Origin: Styela clava
Lineage: Eukaryota > Chordata > Ascidiacea > Stolidobranchia > Styelidae
Length of the DNA stretch: 64,000 nt
Direction: 5' to 3'
Assembly (NCBI RefSeq): GCF_964204865.1
Contig: NC_135262.1
Location: 13,764,001 to 13,828,000 of the forward strand
Under the pieces are notes generated by a model. It was not told the DNA's origin. It did no database searches and saw only the letters and a program-made list of their open reading frames with translations. Within the stretch, counting starts at the first letter, position 1. Every line of letters begins with the position of its first letter. Below, piece after piece: positions 36,114-48,639 of this stretch. A program made the position numbers and the translations under genes.

Positions 36114-39100
36114 TCAAACCATATTCATTACTTGATCAATCTCTGAAAATACGTTCCGAATTGACAAATAGTTATTTTTGGTTTGCATGGCAACTTCCGA
36201 CCATACTGATCCGGGTGAATAGATAAATACTGAACTTTGTTTGCATAATTCATTCTCTACCAAAGCTATTAGTTCATGTGTATCTCGCCAGATAGCGGAA
36301 CATTTTTGCTCTGGATATTTTGAGCTGATGAATCGATAAAGATCAAGTTTATTGTAAAGCTGCATTTTCCAGCACCGTTGATCTCTGTAATATTCGAACT
36401 CTTTTTTGTCTTTCTCATTTTTCGCAATCTTTCGAAAAAACTCGTTTTGGAAAGTTGCATCTCTAATCTGATGTTTTATCTAAAACAAGAAGCAAACAAT
36501 GAATGAAAAAACGCGAGTGAAGAATGCTTTTCTTTGCTGACAATGGTATTTGATGTATATATAGAACATATATATTTGCTTTGTCAGTTTCCACTTTTCA
36601 TGAGATAGGCTCCTTATGGCACTACTGCGCAGTGTATATTGCATTCGCCTGTAAACATTTTAGTAACGCTTCAGTTTTTGGTTGTTGATTTCTGAACATT
36701 TTCATCTAACTGGTGACGAATGAAAGTAGTGGGAAAAAAAAATATATAATACCAAATGCTTATTATAATATATAATATTAATCTAATATTGGTAATTCAA
36801 TATCACATATAAGTATTTATAACTCGACTTACTGTCTCATAGTCCGTAGCAGCAGTTGCCAAATAAAATTTGACTATTTTTGGGGTCCGGCAGTTTGTTG
36901 TTAAATCTGTTAATTTCTATAAAGTAAATACAAAGCTCAAATATATTGACAAGGGCAAATGACTAATATTGCCACAACAGTACCAGTGAAATTTTATACA
37001 AATGATGAATAAATTGCACTAAACTTCATATGACGATGTGCTCAGGAATTAAACAAATATTAAAATTAAAGGATGCCAAAATAAAGTGAATATAAACTGT
37101 ATGAAGGTATATCGCTATTTTGCATTTGGACTTACACATACATAGGTTGCTGGGGTGTGGAGTTATTTTGGCGAAAATTTTCACTTGTTCTAGCCCATTT
37201 CTGCAAATATGGATTCTGGTAACATTAAAAGATTTCTCGTGCAATTTTTAATGCTATTATCAATGCTCCTATTTCAATAAACAATCTTAATTTAAAAGAG
37301 ACTAGATGTCAAAAACAGACAATATATGGAAAATATGAAAAAAAATATATTCCAGGTTGAAATTACGCATCCAAAATGTAGCCTACTAAATATCGACTTA
37401 CCTCTTGAATGCTCAGTTTTCTGCCAGCAAACAAAATTGCTTCCGATAAGTTTGCGGTCTTAACTTTTTTCATTTCAGGACAAAAGTTACGTGATGTTTT
37501 ACATCTATACTCAAAGTTGTATCTGACAATGATATCAGTTTACGTTATTAAACCAATTGTTACTTTGTTTCTGTTTTATAATTTAGATTCATAACAGATG
37601 CACTTCAGGTATAAAGTTTTATGCTCAAATTATATTAATAAATTTGTTCATTTTCTTCTGTGAGTGACTGACCGAAAAGCAAGCAAGTTAACTTTTCTCG
37701 ATGGAACTTAATTATGTCGAGAACTTACCTCCAATGTAATGCAAAGTATACTTGATTTTTCATCACTTCGCTAATAAATTCTGATGCTAATTCTCGAACA
37801 TATCTAGGTCTTTGTGTGAAGACTTCTATTAATTTATACTTCGTTTCAAAATTGGCATCATATACGTCTTTTTGGGTGACAGATGATAAATCTTTCATCG
37901 CTTTCATCAAAATAGGTTGGCTGACGTTTTGTAACAACTTTATAGGATTTTTGTATGTATTGATAAGTACTGCACAAGGTACGTCTGACCTGTTAAAAAA
38001 TGGTCATAAGTCAGATACGGATTTCTATACAGAAAACAGATTAGTTAGTCTACTTATAGATATACTAGTAAACGGTTTTCGGCATCAAATTTAAAGCAAG
38101 CAAGTTAAAATTGAATATGGTAATTATGAACTCTGTGATGAAATTAGCATTCGATATAGAATATTTTCCTAAGGTTGAGTATAAGGTAAACTGTAGAGAC
38201 GAAAAATTAATAAAATTTAAAACTATCCAAAAGCATGGTAAATATTATATACGGATTTTGATATTTCTCACCTAAATTGATCTTTTACGCTTTGTAGAAA
38301 TTCTGAAAAACTTTTATGATGTATTTCTCGCACTGGCAGAAGAGGTGGAAAACAATCGGGTCTGTGTTTCTTTTTCACAAATCTTAGGTAAGTGAAATGA
38401 TCCTTACCAAATAAATGATCATATGAAGAAGTGAGTGACATTCCGCTTGTTTCTTCCAAAAAATATTGGAAATCACATGATGTGACCAATTCCTGATGCA
38501 AATAATATTATAAAATAATACAATTTTCGGAAATTGGAAACTTTCATATCAGTATACAGAATTCCTTAAACTTACAATTTTTATCAAATTCTCTCTTTCA
38601 GTTTTACCGACAACAAAAATTGTTGATGAATATTTTTTCCCATTTAATTTTGAAGCAATGTCTTTAGAAATTCAAACGAAAGTAAAATGGAATTAAAGCC
38701 CGAACGCGACACTCGCCTACCTTACCTTTTACAGTACCTTACCTAGTCTACTAGTACAACAGGGTCTAAAAACATCAGACGAGAGTGGTCGCAGAAACGC
38801 TACAAATAATTTTTGAAAAAGGTCATCACACAAAATATCGAAGTGAAAAACGAATCACATAGAGCCCCAGAAAGTTTTGAAATAAATAAATACAATCTTC
38901 AACCACTAAAAATTTCAGAGCAATTAGTCCAGTTGTTCACGAGAAAAACGTTTATTTCATAACAAGAAGTAGAAAACTACGTACAATAACAGCACAATCT
39001 GTATGTGTGATTCGTGCCCCCCAAAAAAAAATGAAATTACTAAAAAAATAGCCGAAAAAATTAGCTTTCACCTGAAATCCAATATCGAATTTTGAATAAC

Positions 39101-40571
39101 ACAATTGTTTCATTTTATCCACTGTTGTCAAAGAAACCAACCGAGAAAGAATTTTCAAATCGATTCTCAATGAAGCAGGTAAGGAGCTTGTATAATTTGA
39201 GTCTTTATCAGCTGGATGTAGTTGGAAAGGAGGAATTACTACTGTCCTGAAAAAGGTCTTATATTTGGTAAAAAAATTAAATGTGAAAAAGGAAAAGATC
39301 ATGAAAAAATTTGGCATATACTTGTAACGTTGACTTTAGGATGTCTCACTTTGAAGCTCAGTCTACTTGCGGAAATTATCGTCTGAGAATATGTCCCTTT
39401 ATTTTCAAAAGCATCGTCCTTACAGAATTGGCTTTTTAATTAATTTCCTATTATATAATACGCACGCCTTTTAATCATAATAAGGCTGTCTATTTATTAT
39501 CATTGATTTCTATTCACCTGTTTGTCATCATTCCAATAAATATTGCTTCTTGTAATGAAAGCATTTCATCGCTCGGCCCATTAGGATTAGCAGGATAAAT
39601 TATTCTTGTTGGATCCAATTGCATCAGGGGTTCAGAAGTTGGTCCTTTCCAATCTAATTCTTCCGCCCATTCTCGGCAAAGTTCGTTTGTTCCCTGGATA
39701 AAAAAGATTAACAGCAACAATTTTTCAATCTAGAAATAAAGTCACAGTCATTAACCCAAAAATGTCTGACAATTTATTGTTTTATCGTATTATTTCTTGT
39801 TGACTCTAGTTTTAAAGTAATAAATGCGGACATGCGTGGACCTTGGATTAGACTTAATTTTTTTCATTATTCCTTGTATATATATTCGAGATTAACATGT
39901 TAGTAATGACTATAAATATATATTGGCGAAGGGTAAATTAGGAGAATAGCAGAGACCATTGTGATAACTCAATCTTTGTCGTTTCTAAGCAAAAACACTG
40001 CTCTCTGGGTAATTTTTCTGATTGCATAAATAAGTGAAAACAATAGTTTGAACACAAAAAATATCATACAAAGTTGAACGTAATGGATTTTACCTTATGA
40101 AATTTCAGACTTTCATCAGATTCATTTTTCCATTCATGCATAGAAAGAAGTCGAAATATTCCGTTAACTGTTTGAGAATTGGAATAGACTGCTAAAACAG
40201 CAAAACATTTACGTGTACATGAAAACGAACTGGTTGTTATAGTGCTTGTTAAATCAACGCAATAAATTGCATATTGGTACACCAGAAATACGCAATAAGT
40301 TATATTTGAAGCAAAATATTTTGTATGAGTAAGAAGAAAGTTAGTTAGACTTTACAATATTTGATAGAAATTTTGATGATATAAAGGTTTAAAAAATAAA
40401 TTCACCTTTTTCACCAAACGTGTTTAATTCTTGTGGTTTTCTTTCTACATACTTTCGAATATTCAGTCGCGAACATGGAGAGAAAAAGAATTTCGAGGAT
40501 ATTGCCAAGAACATAACAACCGTAATTAACCGTGTGACTTTTACGTGTGGGAAGTATTTTGACAACGTCAT
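36114..40571 (-). CDS. Fucosyltransferase-like type II membrane protein, tandem copy A
   Basis: Nine exons on the minus strand: 40406-40571, 40094-40188, 39518-39693, 39072-39246, 38272-38492, 37729-37989, 37402-37522, 36833-36916, 36114-36479; 1665 nt, 554 residues, all GT..AG and in phase. A short cytoplasmic tail is followed by one membrane segment (~residues 14-31, LITVVMFLAISSKFFF), then a stem, as in Golgi glycosyltransferases. The lumenal part resembles the GDP-fucose protein O-fucosyltransferase fold: SLQEAIFIGMMTNRTVVIPPF matches the family's N-terminal Rossmann block, then DLKILSRLVSLTTVDKM, a HxR-like motif ALHWRY (R365 spans the exon 6/7 junction), and near the C-terminus VENELCKQS and SPGSVWSEVA. 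The likely reaction is fucose transfer from GDP-fucose in the Golgi; the acceptor is unknown. The usual PNNQ-type residues before SLQEAI read PSDE. It is not a one-to-one orthologue of POFUT1 or POFUT2 that I recognise. Confidence 0.82.
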
Positions 40572-40837
40572 TCCAAGGCAAATTATCGTTTACATTGCAC
40601 GAAGGCAAAACTTAGTGAAGTTAAGTATGCATAACAATAGGCATGATGAATAAAAATATCGACAGTAGCACCCTTTACTGCTGCATATAATAAGAATAAT
40701 TGCGGTAACCATTCTACTATTTTATGACACTTAAACATTATTACTGACTTTGCTGAAAACGATTTTCCATATCACATGCGAATAACTAAACTGATGAAGG
40801 CCAAGCGTAGGAAAAGTCTGAAAAATTTTGGGGAAAA

Positions 40838-41008
40838 TCTGGACCAAATACAACGGGTAGAATAAATTGCCTGGGGCAGCTTTTCTCTTGAACTAAATAT
40901 CAAATTTACTTGAAGTAAATTGACGCATCCCAACGAATGGTACCGACGATGATGGCGTGTATCGTATTTCAGTAACATAAAATAGTAATGTCCAGTTTTT
41001 GAATGATT
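40838..41008 (-). promoter_or_regulatory. Upstream block shared by the three paralogues, copy A
   Basis: About 170 bp upstream of the copy A start resemble blocks at 47745-47925 (B) and 56490-56656 (C). Shared pieces on the plus strand include AGAATAAATTGCC, AAATATCAAAT, TTGACGC and TGTATCGTATTTCAGTA. In this copy the similarity ends where a LINE fragment begins. It is likely promoter or 5' UTR carried along with the duplication. Confidence 0.5.
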
Positions 41009-41450
41009 CTTAATGTAGACTTTAGCAACCATCATCATCCTCATATCGGGCGAGTGGCCCGGACCGATTTGACTATATCCTTCCACAGCTCTCTATTGTC
41101 CATAGCATTAGGGAGATCTGCAACATGTAAACCAGTGTCTTTTGTAAGTAACCTTGTGTATGTCTTGACAGGTATTCCAACTTTTGTCGTTCCATGGTCC
41201 CAATGGGTCCTAATGGGGTCCCAATGCCATCCAAAACGTGTTTATCTTTCCCTTGATATTGAGGAGATTCTAGGCATCTTCCCATACAGTCGGTTAATTG
41301 TCGGGTGTGCCTTCCAGTTCAAGTCCAACACCGCCCTTAGCATTCTAGTGTAGGTTCCGTCCAGTTTGGCTTCCAGTTTTTTGGTGAGTGACCATGTCGG
41401 GTAGCCATATAGTAATACTGACTCCACCACCGCTCTAAAGTTTTTCTTAA
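40990..41450 (-). pseudogene. Fragment of a LINE reverse transcriptase, 3' end of ORF
   Basis: Two frames on the minus strand together give the C-terminal part of a non-LTR retrotransposon polyprotein. 41242-41430 reads VESVLLYGYPTWSLTKKLEAK and LDGTYTRMLRAVLDLNWK. About 41040-41190 reads VKTYTRLLTKDTGLHVADL and NAMDNRELWKDIVKSVRA. Both are typical of the region after the RT domain in such LINEs. A frameshift separates them and the rest is missing, so this is a dead 5'-truncated copy. It lies just upstream of the paralogue A promoter block. Confidence 0.8.
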
Positions 41451-41739
41451 CCTAATAAAAAGCAGCAGATAACTACAATTCTTTGTTAACGTAATTTATG
41501 GTCAAATGGCGGAGCAACTTTGCACACTTGCTCAAGAGTGATCGGAGATACAACTGTACTACCGATTTATATGTAACCGTTAGCATTTGCCTGATGTCTA
41601 CAGGTCTTAAAAATCTCAGACACTCAAATTAAAACAGCTTTTTATTCAGGTGTGAACAAAATTGAAAGATTTGAATCAATCAATTTGAGTCAACTGAGTA
41701 AGAAGCTCAAATATACAGGTTGTATCATAACTAGGGTTA

Positions 41740-41835
41740 CCATATATATCATATATATATGTTCTGACCTCGAAACGGAACGCCTCCAAATCATATATAT
41801 ATGTTCTGACCTCGAAACGAAACGCCTCCAAAGAC
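41740..41835. repeat. 49-bp tandem duplication
   Basis: ATCATATATATATGTTCTGACC followed by TCGAAACGGAACGCCTCCAAA occurs twice, with one difference. It makes an open frame at 41652-41840 that I do not call a gene. Confidence 0.8.
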
Positions 41836-42194
41836 CATAGCTTTTTTTTCAATTTTAAATTTATCGATTTTACATTAGGGACCTACATTTAAAACCATCC
41901 CGGCATCATTGACCATATTGTGATCGAGAGTTGATGCGCTGTCTGTCTAAATATCGGTTTCAGTTCGAAAGTAGAAAGGAATTTACGTTAACGTTAAGCC
42001 ATTTGGCGCACGGGGCTTACACGTAATAAATTGTAGCAATCACCCGCCAATGTTAGCGGAAACAACAAAACGAACAAAACCACGCTACACAGGAACAACA
42101 GTATCGAGAACGTGTTAATTGGTATTGAAACTTGAAAGACCTTTCCATGTTTCATGTTTGCACTTCCGTCTTGCGAATATCAAATTGTAAAAAC

Positions 42195-42832
42195 AAGGGC
42201 CCGATCGATACTGCCTTTTTAAACCGATGCCGATAGTTTTTATAAAACTAGGCCGATAACGATTTTCCTCAACTAACAAAAGGCTACAAGTAACAAGCAA
42301 CATTCTGAGAATTCTGTGTTTTCCTTATAATTTAATTTAATCTATAACAAAATGTTAAACTCATGCAATGATGACGAAAAATTGCATAAAAAGTACATTT
42401 ACACCTTTCTTTGTGCATCACTGAGTTTAGCGTCTCGGGATGGGAAAGCATTTGCCCGAGTATTGGGAATTTTTCAAGTGACATTGGTGTGGGGGCAGTG
42501 TTTCGAATATTTGAAATAAAGTAGAAAGTAGAAAAAAATGTTTATCTTTAACCACTGAAAATTTCAGAGCAATTGGTCCAGTAATCAAAGAGAAAAGCGA
42601 CTTTTTAGGTTTTTCACTAGGTGTCCAAAAAAGTGTCAAAGAACAACAACAACATAATATTGAAACGATCGTTATGTCAACTAACGTGTCTAACAAGCGA
42701 TAAAACTGCTTTCCCGGCGTAATTTTGACACTTTGGCAGTCACGTGATTGGCCGATAACTATAGGTCAAATTAGCCGTAACCGATAGTTCGAAATTTGTG
42801 AAAAACATGGCCGATATATCGTTCTGGCCCTA
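42195..42832. mobile_element. hAT-type element with GGGCC ends between paralogues A and B
   Basis: AAGGGCCCGATCGATACTG at left faces an end reversing to TAGGGCCAGAACGATATATC. Flanks GTAAAAAC and GTAAAATC match at seven of eight bases. GGCCGATA-type subterminal repeats occur near both ends. The interior (about 42500-42690) belongs to a repeat also found, inverted, at 35100 and 48190. Confidence 0.75.
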
Positions 42833-43265
42833 GTAAAATCGAATTCAATTCATCTTGTATATTGCATTAATTCACCTCTTTTTGGGTCGCATTGAGACTC
42901 AAAAATCTGACATCACCTTTAAATTCATATCTAGGGGAAATCTTGTGGTACCCTAAAAACTATACTTCTCGGCCATCTTAATTAGATCTAAGAAGCCCTG
43001 GTTACGTTGGCCCATAACCCGCATTGGTTAAAGAAACTATCGTCATCAACTAAATTGTGTGTTCATTTTTCTAAGTAATTTTGAATTTTATTTTTAGCTG
43101 TTGCAAAAAAATAAACTTGACTGTGGCTGTTTGTATTTTTAGCATAAATATATTAGTAAAAGGTGCCATTTAACTTGGGAACTTCATACGCCAAAAATGA
43201 ACGAAATATATATTTTATGTGCGTGCAATTGTTTTAGTTTACTGTCTGTCATGAAACGACTTGAA

Positions 43266-46200
43266 TTAAACTGTATTCATCAGTTCATTAATCTCTGAAA
43301 AAACGTCCCAAATCGATAAATTAATAGTTCTGGTTTGCCTAGCAATTTCTGACCATACGGATTTAGGGGAATGGATAAATACTAAACTGTGTTTGCATAA
43401 TTCATTCTCTACTAAAGATATGAGTTCATGTGTATCTCGCCAGATAGCGGAACATTTTTTTTCTGGATATTTTGAGCTAATGAACCGATAAAGATCAAGT
43501 TTGTTGAAAAGCTGAATTTTCCAGCACCGTTGATCCATGTAATACTCCAGGTCCTCCTTGTCTCCTTTGTTTTTTGCAATCTTTTGAAAAAATTCTTTTT
43601 GAAAATTGGCATTTTCAGTCTGATGTTTTATCTGAAACAAGACGTAAGTGATGCATGAATAAACCTAGGAGACTTTAGAACGATTGCCTTCTTTTTTCTG
43701 AGCCACAGACACTAATCTATGGTCATCATAGATCTAATACTTTAGTCGACATTAAATTGCATGTAGTATGAGTAATAACTTGATGGAAATTCGAATAACC
43801 AAAATGCTTTAACTGTAATGATTTTCATGTCCGTAAAACCTAATACTTTCATGACAAGCACGACTTTGAGAGCATATGTTAAATGGAAACCGTTAGTAAG
43901 CATTTTTAAAATAAATATAGTGTGTGTATGTAAATTTTTTTTTTTTTTTATAATTTAACACTTGTAATTCAATATCCCAATGTAAGTATAACTTAATAGT
44001 CGACTTCTAAATTATCCTACTTACTGTTTCATAGTCTGTAGCGGCGGTTGCCAAATAAAAATTAACGATTTCCGGGCTTTGGCAATGGGATGACAAATTT
44101 TTGATTCCCTGCCAAATAAATATAAACATAATGACAGAAAAATCAGTTATAATAATTCCCTTCAAAAATATTATAATTTGATACACTCACGGATATATTT
44201 ATAATCCGAGCTCAATTTGTATGCATCCAACATTAGTTTTGTTAGATATTTGCCAGCTAAACTAAAAAGTTTCGGTTTTATTTGCTAATCCTACAAATAC
44301 ATTAAATTACTTTAAATTCAAGAATCTTGATCAAACGCACATATTATTTTTATGAACAGACAGTTTGTTGAATGATTAAGATACAAATTATCGTTAAAAT
44401 TGTGTAGACTCTATTCACCAACCAAATACTGTATGTAGCCTACTGCCTTACCTGCTGAACCTTGAAGTTTCTACCAGCAAACAAAATTACTTTCGATATG
44501 TTAGAAGTTTCAACTGTTTTCAATTCAGGACAAAAGTTAAATCTTGAACGACATCGGAACTCAAAATTGTATCTGGTAATGAAATGTAAAAATTTTATGA
44601 AAATCTATTTAATCCAATGTAAAGTTTTTGTGGATATTTCATATTATCGAGTACTGCAACTTATTGTTTTGTCTCTAATGTTTTGAATGTTTACCTTTAT
44701 AGATTTTCTTTTCTATTCCATAATCACGACATCAGGTATCACTCACTGCACTTTTGTTCGAGTATATGAGGTATATTTTAAGAAAACCTTTTATTCAGAT
44801 ATGCTGCATGTCTGATCTACCAAGTAGTTTTCCCTGTAACCAGAATGAAGACTCACCTCCAGTGCAAAGCAAGGTATTCTTGTTTTTTCATTACTTCTCT
44901 AATGAATTCTGATGCTAATTCTCGGACAAATCTTGGTTTTCGTGTAAAAACTTCAATGAGTTTATACTTTGTTTCACAATTGGCATCAGATATGTCTTCT
45001 TGAGTGACAGAGGATAAGTCTGTCATTGCTTTCTTTAAAATATTCTTGTTTGGGTTTCGTAACAACTTACTTGGATTTTTGTGTGTATTGATAAGTACTG
45101 CACAGGGCATATCTGACCTGTTAAACAAGGGGACAAAGTCAAACGAGAATTCATATGCATAATACAAATCTTATTCGGGGATAACTATTAACCTAAGATA
45201 GTTAGATTTTGTGTTTATATTCCCATGAAATTGAAATCACAAGTGCGTAAAGTATGCGTAAATACGTATCAAGTCAATTCTGAATGGATTCATTTTAATT
45301 ATATCAACTTCCTGCCTAATATTTTATTGATCCATATTCTATATAACATAATAGGTTATATTTTATTCTTTACATATATATTGCATTGTATAATTAGAAC
45401 AGTAATCGGAAATCTGTGGGCCGCTGAGCATTTTCTAATGAGCCTCTAAAAAATAATCTCAACTATGGCAGTGATGCAAAAAAAGTTCTATAAATCCAAC
45501 GGCTGTTTAATCTTTGTACCGCCACGTTCACAGCAGTTTTAAATAAAAAATAAATGTCCCTTAACAAGTTTATTACGGGGTTGAATTGAAAATTTTCAAC
45601 AAAATTGTTAGGCCTTGAAACCTTTTTCATTTTACTATTTTGCACCACACTTAAAAAACTTTGCCGATCACTGATTTAGAATTTATATGGGGTTCTGTTT
45701 CTTTCTGGTAGAAAGAAAGACTACCGTTGAGTTAGGAAATTGGAAAAGAATATGCTAGTTCTGGACCAGGAATGTGTAATCAACGATGCGATATCGAACA
45801 TAAGTCAAATGCTAAAGTGTAGATTTAATGGGAATAGTAAACTAGGTAAAGCAATGTCAATAGTCCTAAACGTAAGGTACAATTTTTGTCGCTCCCGTAG
45901 TATGTGCACCAAAATGGCGCACAGCCTGAACCCTAACCGGTTACACATACTATGTTCAGGTTGTGCGCCATCTTGGTGCACATATTACGGGAGCTCCCAA
46001 TTTTCTAATATTTCTTACTTGAATTGATCTTTAACGTTCCTGAGAAATACTGAAAACTTTCTAAACGGTATTTTTCGAACGGGTAGAGAAGGTGGGTCGC
46101 AACTATTATTTTTAAAAAATGTTAGGTTAGAGAAACCATCCTTGCCAAATAAATGCTTATGTGAAGAATTAAGGGACATTCCGCTTGTTTCTTTTAAGAA

Positions 46201-47498
46201 TTTGCGAAAGAGACAGGTTGCTCCCGATTCCTTATGAAAAAAAAATATTAGTAAATGATGCAGTTCTCGAATATGAACTTTAGAACTTTAATAATGAACG
46301 TAAAAAAACTAAAAATAAGTAATCAAACGGATCCGAATGAAGAAATTTGTATTTACCTCAAATCCAATGTCGAAACTTGAGTTACACAATTGTTGCATCT
46401 TATCTACCGTTGTCAAGGAAACCAATCGAGAAAGAATTTTCAAATCAACTCTCAATGAAGCAGGTAAGGAAATATCATAATTTGAGTCTTTATCAGATGG
46501 ATGTGGTTTGAAAGGAGGAATGACCACTGTCCTGGAAAATAAAATTCCATTAGCTAAAAAGGATCAGATTTGAGAAAAAAAAAGATTTATAAAAAATAAA
46601 TGTTTGAGCGCATACCGACTTCGACGACACGCCGCTTTATATGAAAAACATATAGTTTTTGAAGCACTTTCACTATAATCTAATTCCCATTAATCATATA
46701 TAACTTATTAAAATTATTACTTATTCAAAATAATACTGGCTATATATTATTAAGTTTTATACACCTGTTTGTTTCCATTCCAATAAATATTGCTTCTTGT
46801 AATGAAATCAATTCATCGCTCGGTCCATTACGGTTGGCTGGATAAATTATTCTAGTTGGGTCTAATTGCATCAGGGGCGTGGCAGTTGGTCCATTCCAAT
46901 CTAGTTCTTTTGTCCATTCTGGGCAAAATTCGTTCGTTTCCTGGATATTTAAAGTTGAAAGCAACGTACTAAATGGTGAATGAATAGCATTCACAATAAA
47001 TTAGAAATAAAGTATATAATAAAATGTACTTAAAAATTGAAGTTTACCTTATAGTATTTTCCTTCTCGTTTCATTTTCCGAGATCCATTTTGCCATTCAT
47101 GCATAGAAAGTATTCGAAATATTTTTTCAACTTCTGTAAATACAGCACAACAATTACAAGTGGAAATGAAAACGAGAACACGTATTGATTTCCTCACACG
47201 GGCTTTAATTTTGCACGGAGTACGTAATAAGCTTCATTTTGAGCAAGATATGTTTTCAATGGAGGGAGTTAGCCAAGCCTAACAAGTTTTGCTAGAAACA
47301 TGTGCTAATAACTTGAGTTAAAAATCATTTACCTTTTTCACCAGGATTATTCAAATTTTGTCCGTCTCTTTCTACATTGTGGCAAATCTTCATTCGAGAG
47401 CATGTAAGTAAAATAAATTGTGATGATAAGGCCAATAGTGTAACAACCGTGAATAACTGTATAAGTTTTCTTAAGGAATGGTACTTTGGCCATGTCAT
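43266..47498 (-). CDS. Fucosyltransferase-like type II membrane protein, tandem copy B
   Basis: Nine exons: 47333-47498, 47048-47133, 46765-46940, 46357-46531, 46019-46230, 44857-45117, 44452-44572, 44025-44108, 43266-43631; 1647 nt, 548 residues, phases identical to copies A and C. Membrane segment ~residues 12-32 (LIQLFTVVTLLALSSQFILL). It keeps ETNRTVVIPPF, ALHWRY (R359), VENELCKHS and SPKSVWSEIA, so the presumed GDP-fucose-binding frame is intact. Exon 2 is three codons shorter than in the other copies. I start at Met 47498 because A and C align there, but an in-frame Met at 47585 would add 29 residues with a second hydrophobic stretch. A palindromic MITE sits in intron 5 close to the exon 5 donor. 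Function as for copy A is inferred from family similarity. Confidence 0.82.
45469..45673. mobile_element. Possible hAT-type MITE in paralogue B intron 5
   Basis: CAGTGATGCAAAAAAAGTT at left faces an end reversing to CAGTGATCGGCAAAGTTTTT. No target-site duplication is visible. Confidence 0.45.
45890..45995. mobile_element. Palindromic MITE next to the exon 5 donor of paralogue B
   Basis: GCTCCCGTAGTATGTGCACC at left faces GTGCACATATTACGGGAGC at right, with AACCCTAACC and GTTCAGGTTGTGC between. It ends about 23 bp from the splice donor at 46018. The element belongs to the same family as the 32541 array. Confidence 0.8.
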
Positions 47499-47744
47499 TG
47501 CAAAGTATTTACATTGCACAAACGCAATTCTTTGTATCGCTACTATAATAATAAGTATAGCAAATATAAATATCAAAAGCAGCACCCTTCCACTGACCTG
47601 CTACCTATAACAATAATGACCATATGACAACGATGTCATGATTGCTAACTTTGCTGAAAACTATATTCTGCATTGTATCATATGGCTTGACTAAACTCAT
47701 GAAAAGAGTAGCAAACTCATAAAAAATTAGTTTTCGGGATAATC

Positions 47745-47925
47745 TGGACCTAAAATGACTGTTAGAATAAGTTGCCCGAAGCAATTTTTACGTGAACCAA
47801 ATATCAAATGTCATTGAACCATATTGACGCGAAGTATCAAATGATACGTATATCATCTGATAAATTGATGGCCTGTATCGTAAATCAGTAACAGATTATA
47901 ATAATTTCAAATTTTAGAAAAACTG
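47745..47925 (-). promoter_or_regulatory. Upstream block shared by the three paralogues, copy B
   Basis: This is the more diverged member of the shared block, about 250 bp upstream of the copy B start. It has AGAATAAGTTGCC, CAAATATCAAATG and CTGTATCGTAAATCAGTAAC. The B copy carries a short insertion (GATACGTATATCATC) relative to A and C. Confidence 0.45.
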
Positions 47926-48189
47926 GTATTGCTGACTTCAGCAATAATTAGCTCATTTAATGTTAAGGCAACAGTTCAAACTTATCGCGTTGGTCACGTT
48001 AGTTTAATATTTGAGATCAAGATTACGGGGTTCTAACCCAGTTCCTAATACTAGTCCGCCTCCCCACCCAGAGTATAAAATAAGATCAAGAAAGCTAATC
48101 AAAACTATCATTAATCTCACATACTAAGCAATAGTTACTATATTGCTTCTCATTTGTATAGCCATGAACTACTCATAATTTGCATTATT

Positions 48190-48350
48190 GGAAACGTCAG
48201 TGTACATAACGATCGTTTCTATATTCTGTTTTTGTTCTTGTTATTTTTCTCTTTCGTCATGATAAAATCGCTTTTCTCTTCGAATACTGGACCAATTGCT
48301 TCGAAATTTTCAGTGTTTTAAGATCGATGTTTTTGCCAGAAGGCTATTAC
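48190..48350. repeat. Dispersed repeat, copy 2
   Basis: The counterpart of 35100-35270, with CATAACGATCGTTTC and TCTTCGAATACTGGACCAAT. It lies just upstream of the THAP transposon at 48640. Confidence 0.65.
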
Positions 48351-48639
48351 TTTTATTTAGTTCTAAATTTTCAATGAATCCTATGAAATCTAATATTTCA
48401 TTCAAACTTTCGCTGTATCACTTTTTAATCATGGGAACACGGATTCTAATCCGCCAAGCGTGACGGCCGATTCCGAAAATTCTGGCTACTCGAAACTCGG
48501 AAGTTTTTTGAGGTTAGCAGTACCGGCATTGCTAAAGGTAAGGTAAACTACCGCAGTAGGCCTCCTGCTTCGCTTGGTGCCAATATAGTTGTAGACTGTG
48601 GTATTTGCTGTGACGTGTCCATATATTTGAGCATAGATC

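Noticed and set aside
40420..40653. 77-codon plus-strand frame
   Set aside because: Antisense to exon 1 of paralogue A, whose minus-strand reading is conserved in all three copies.
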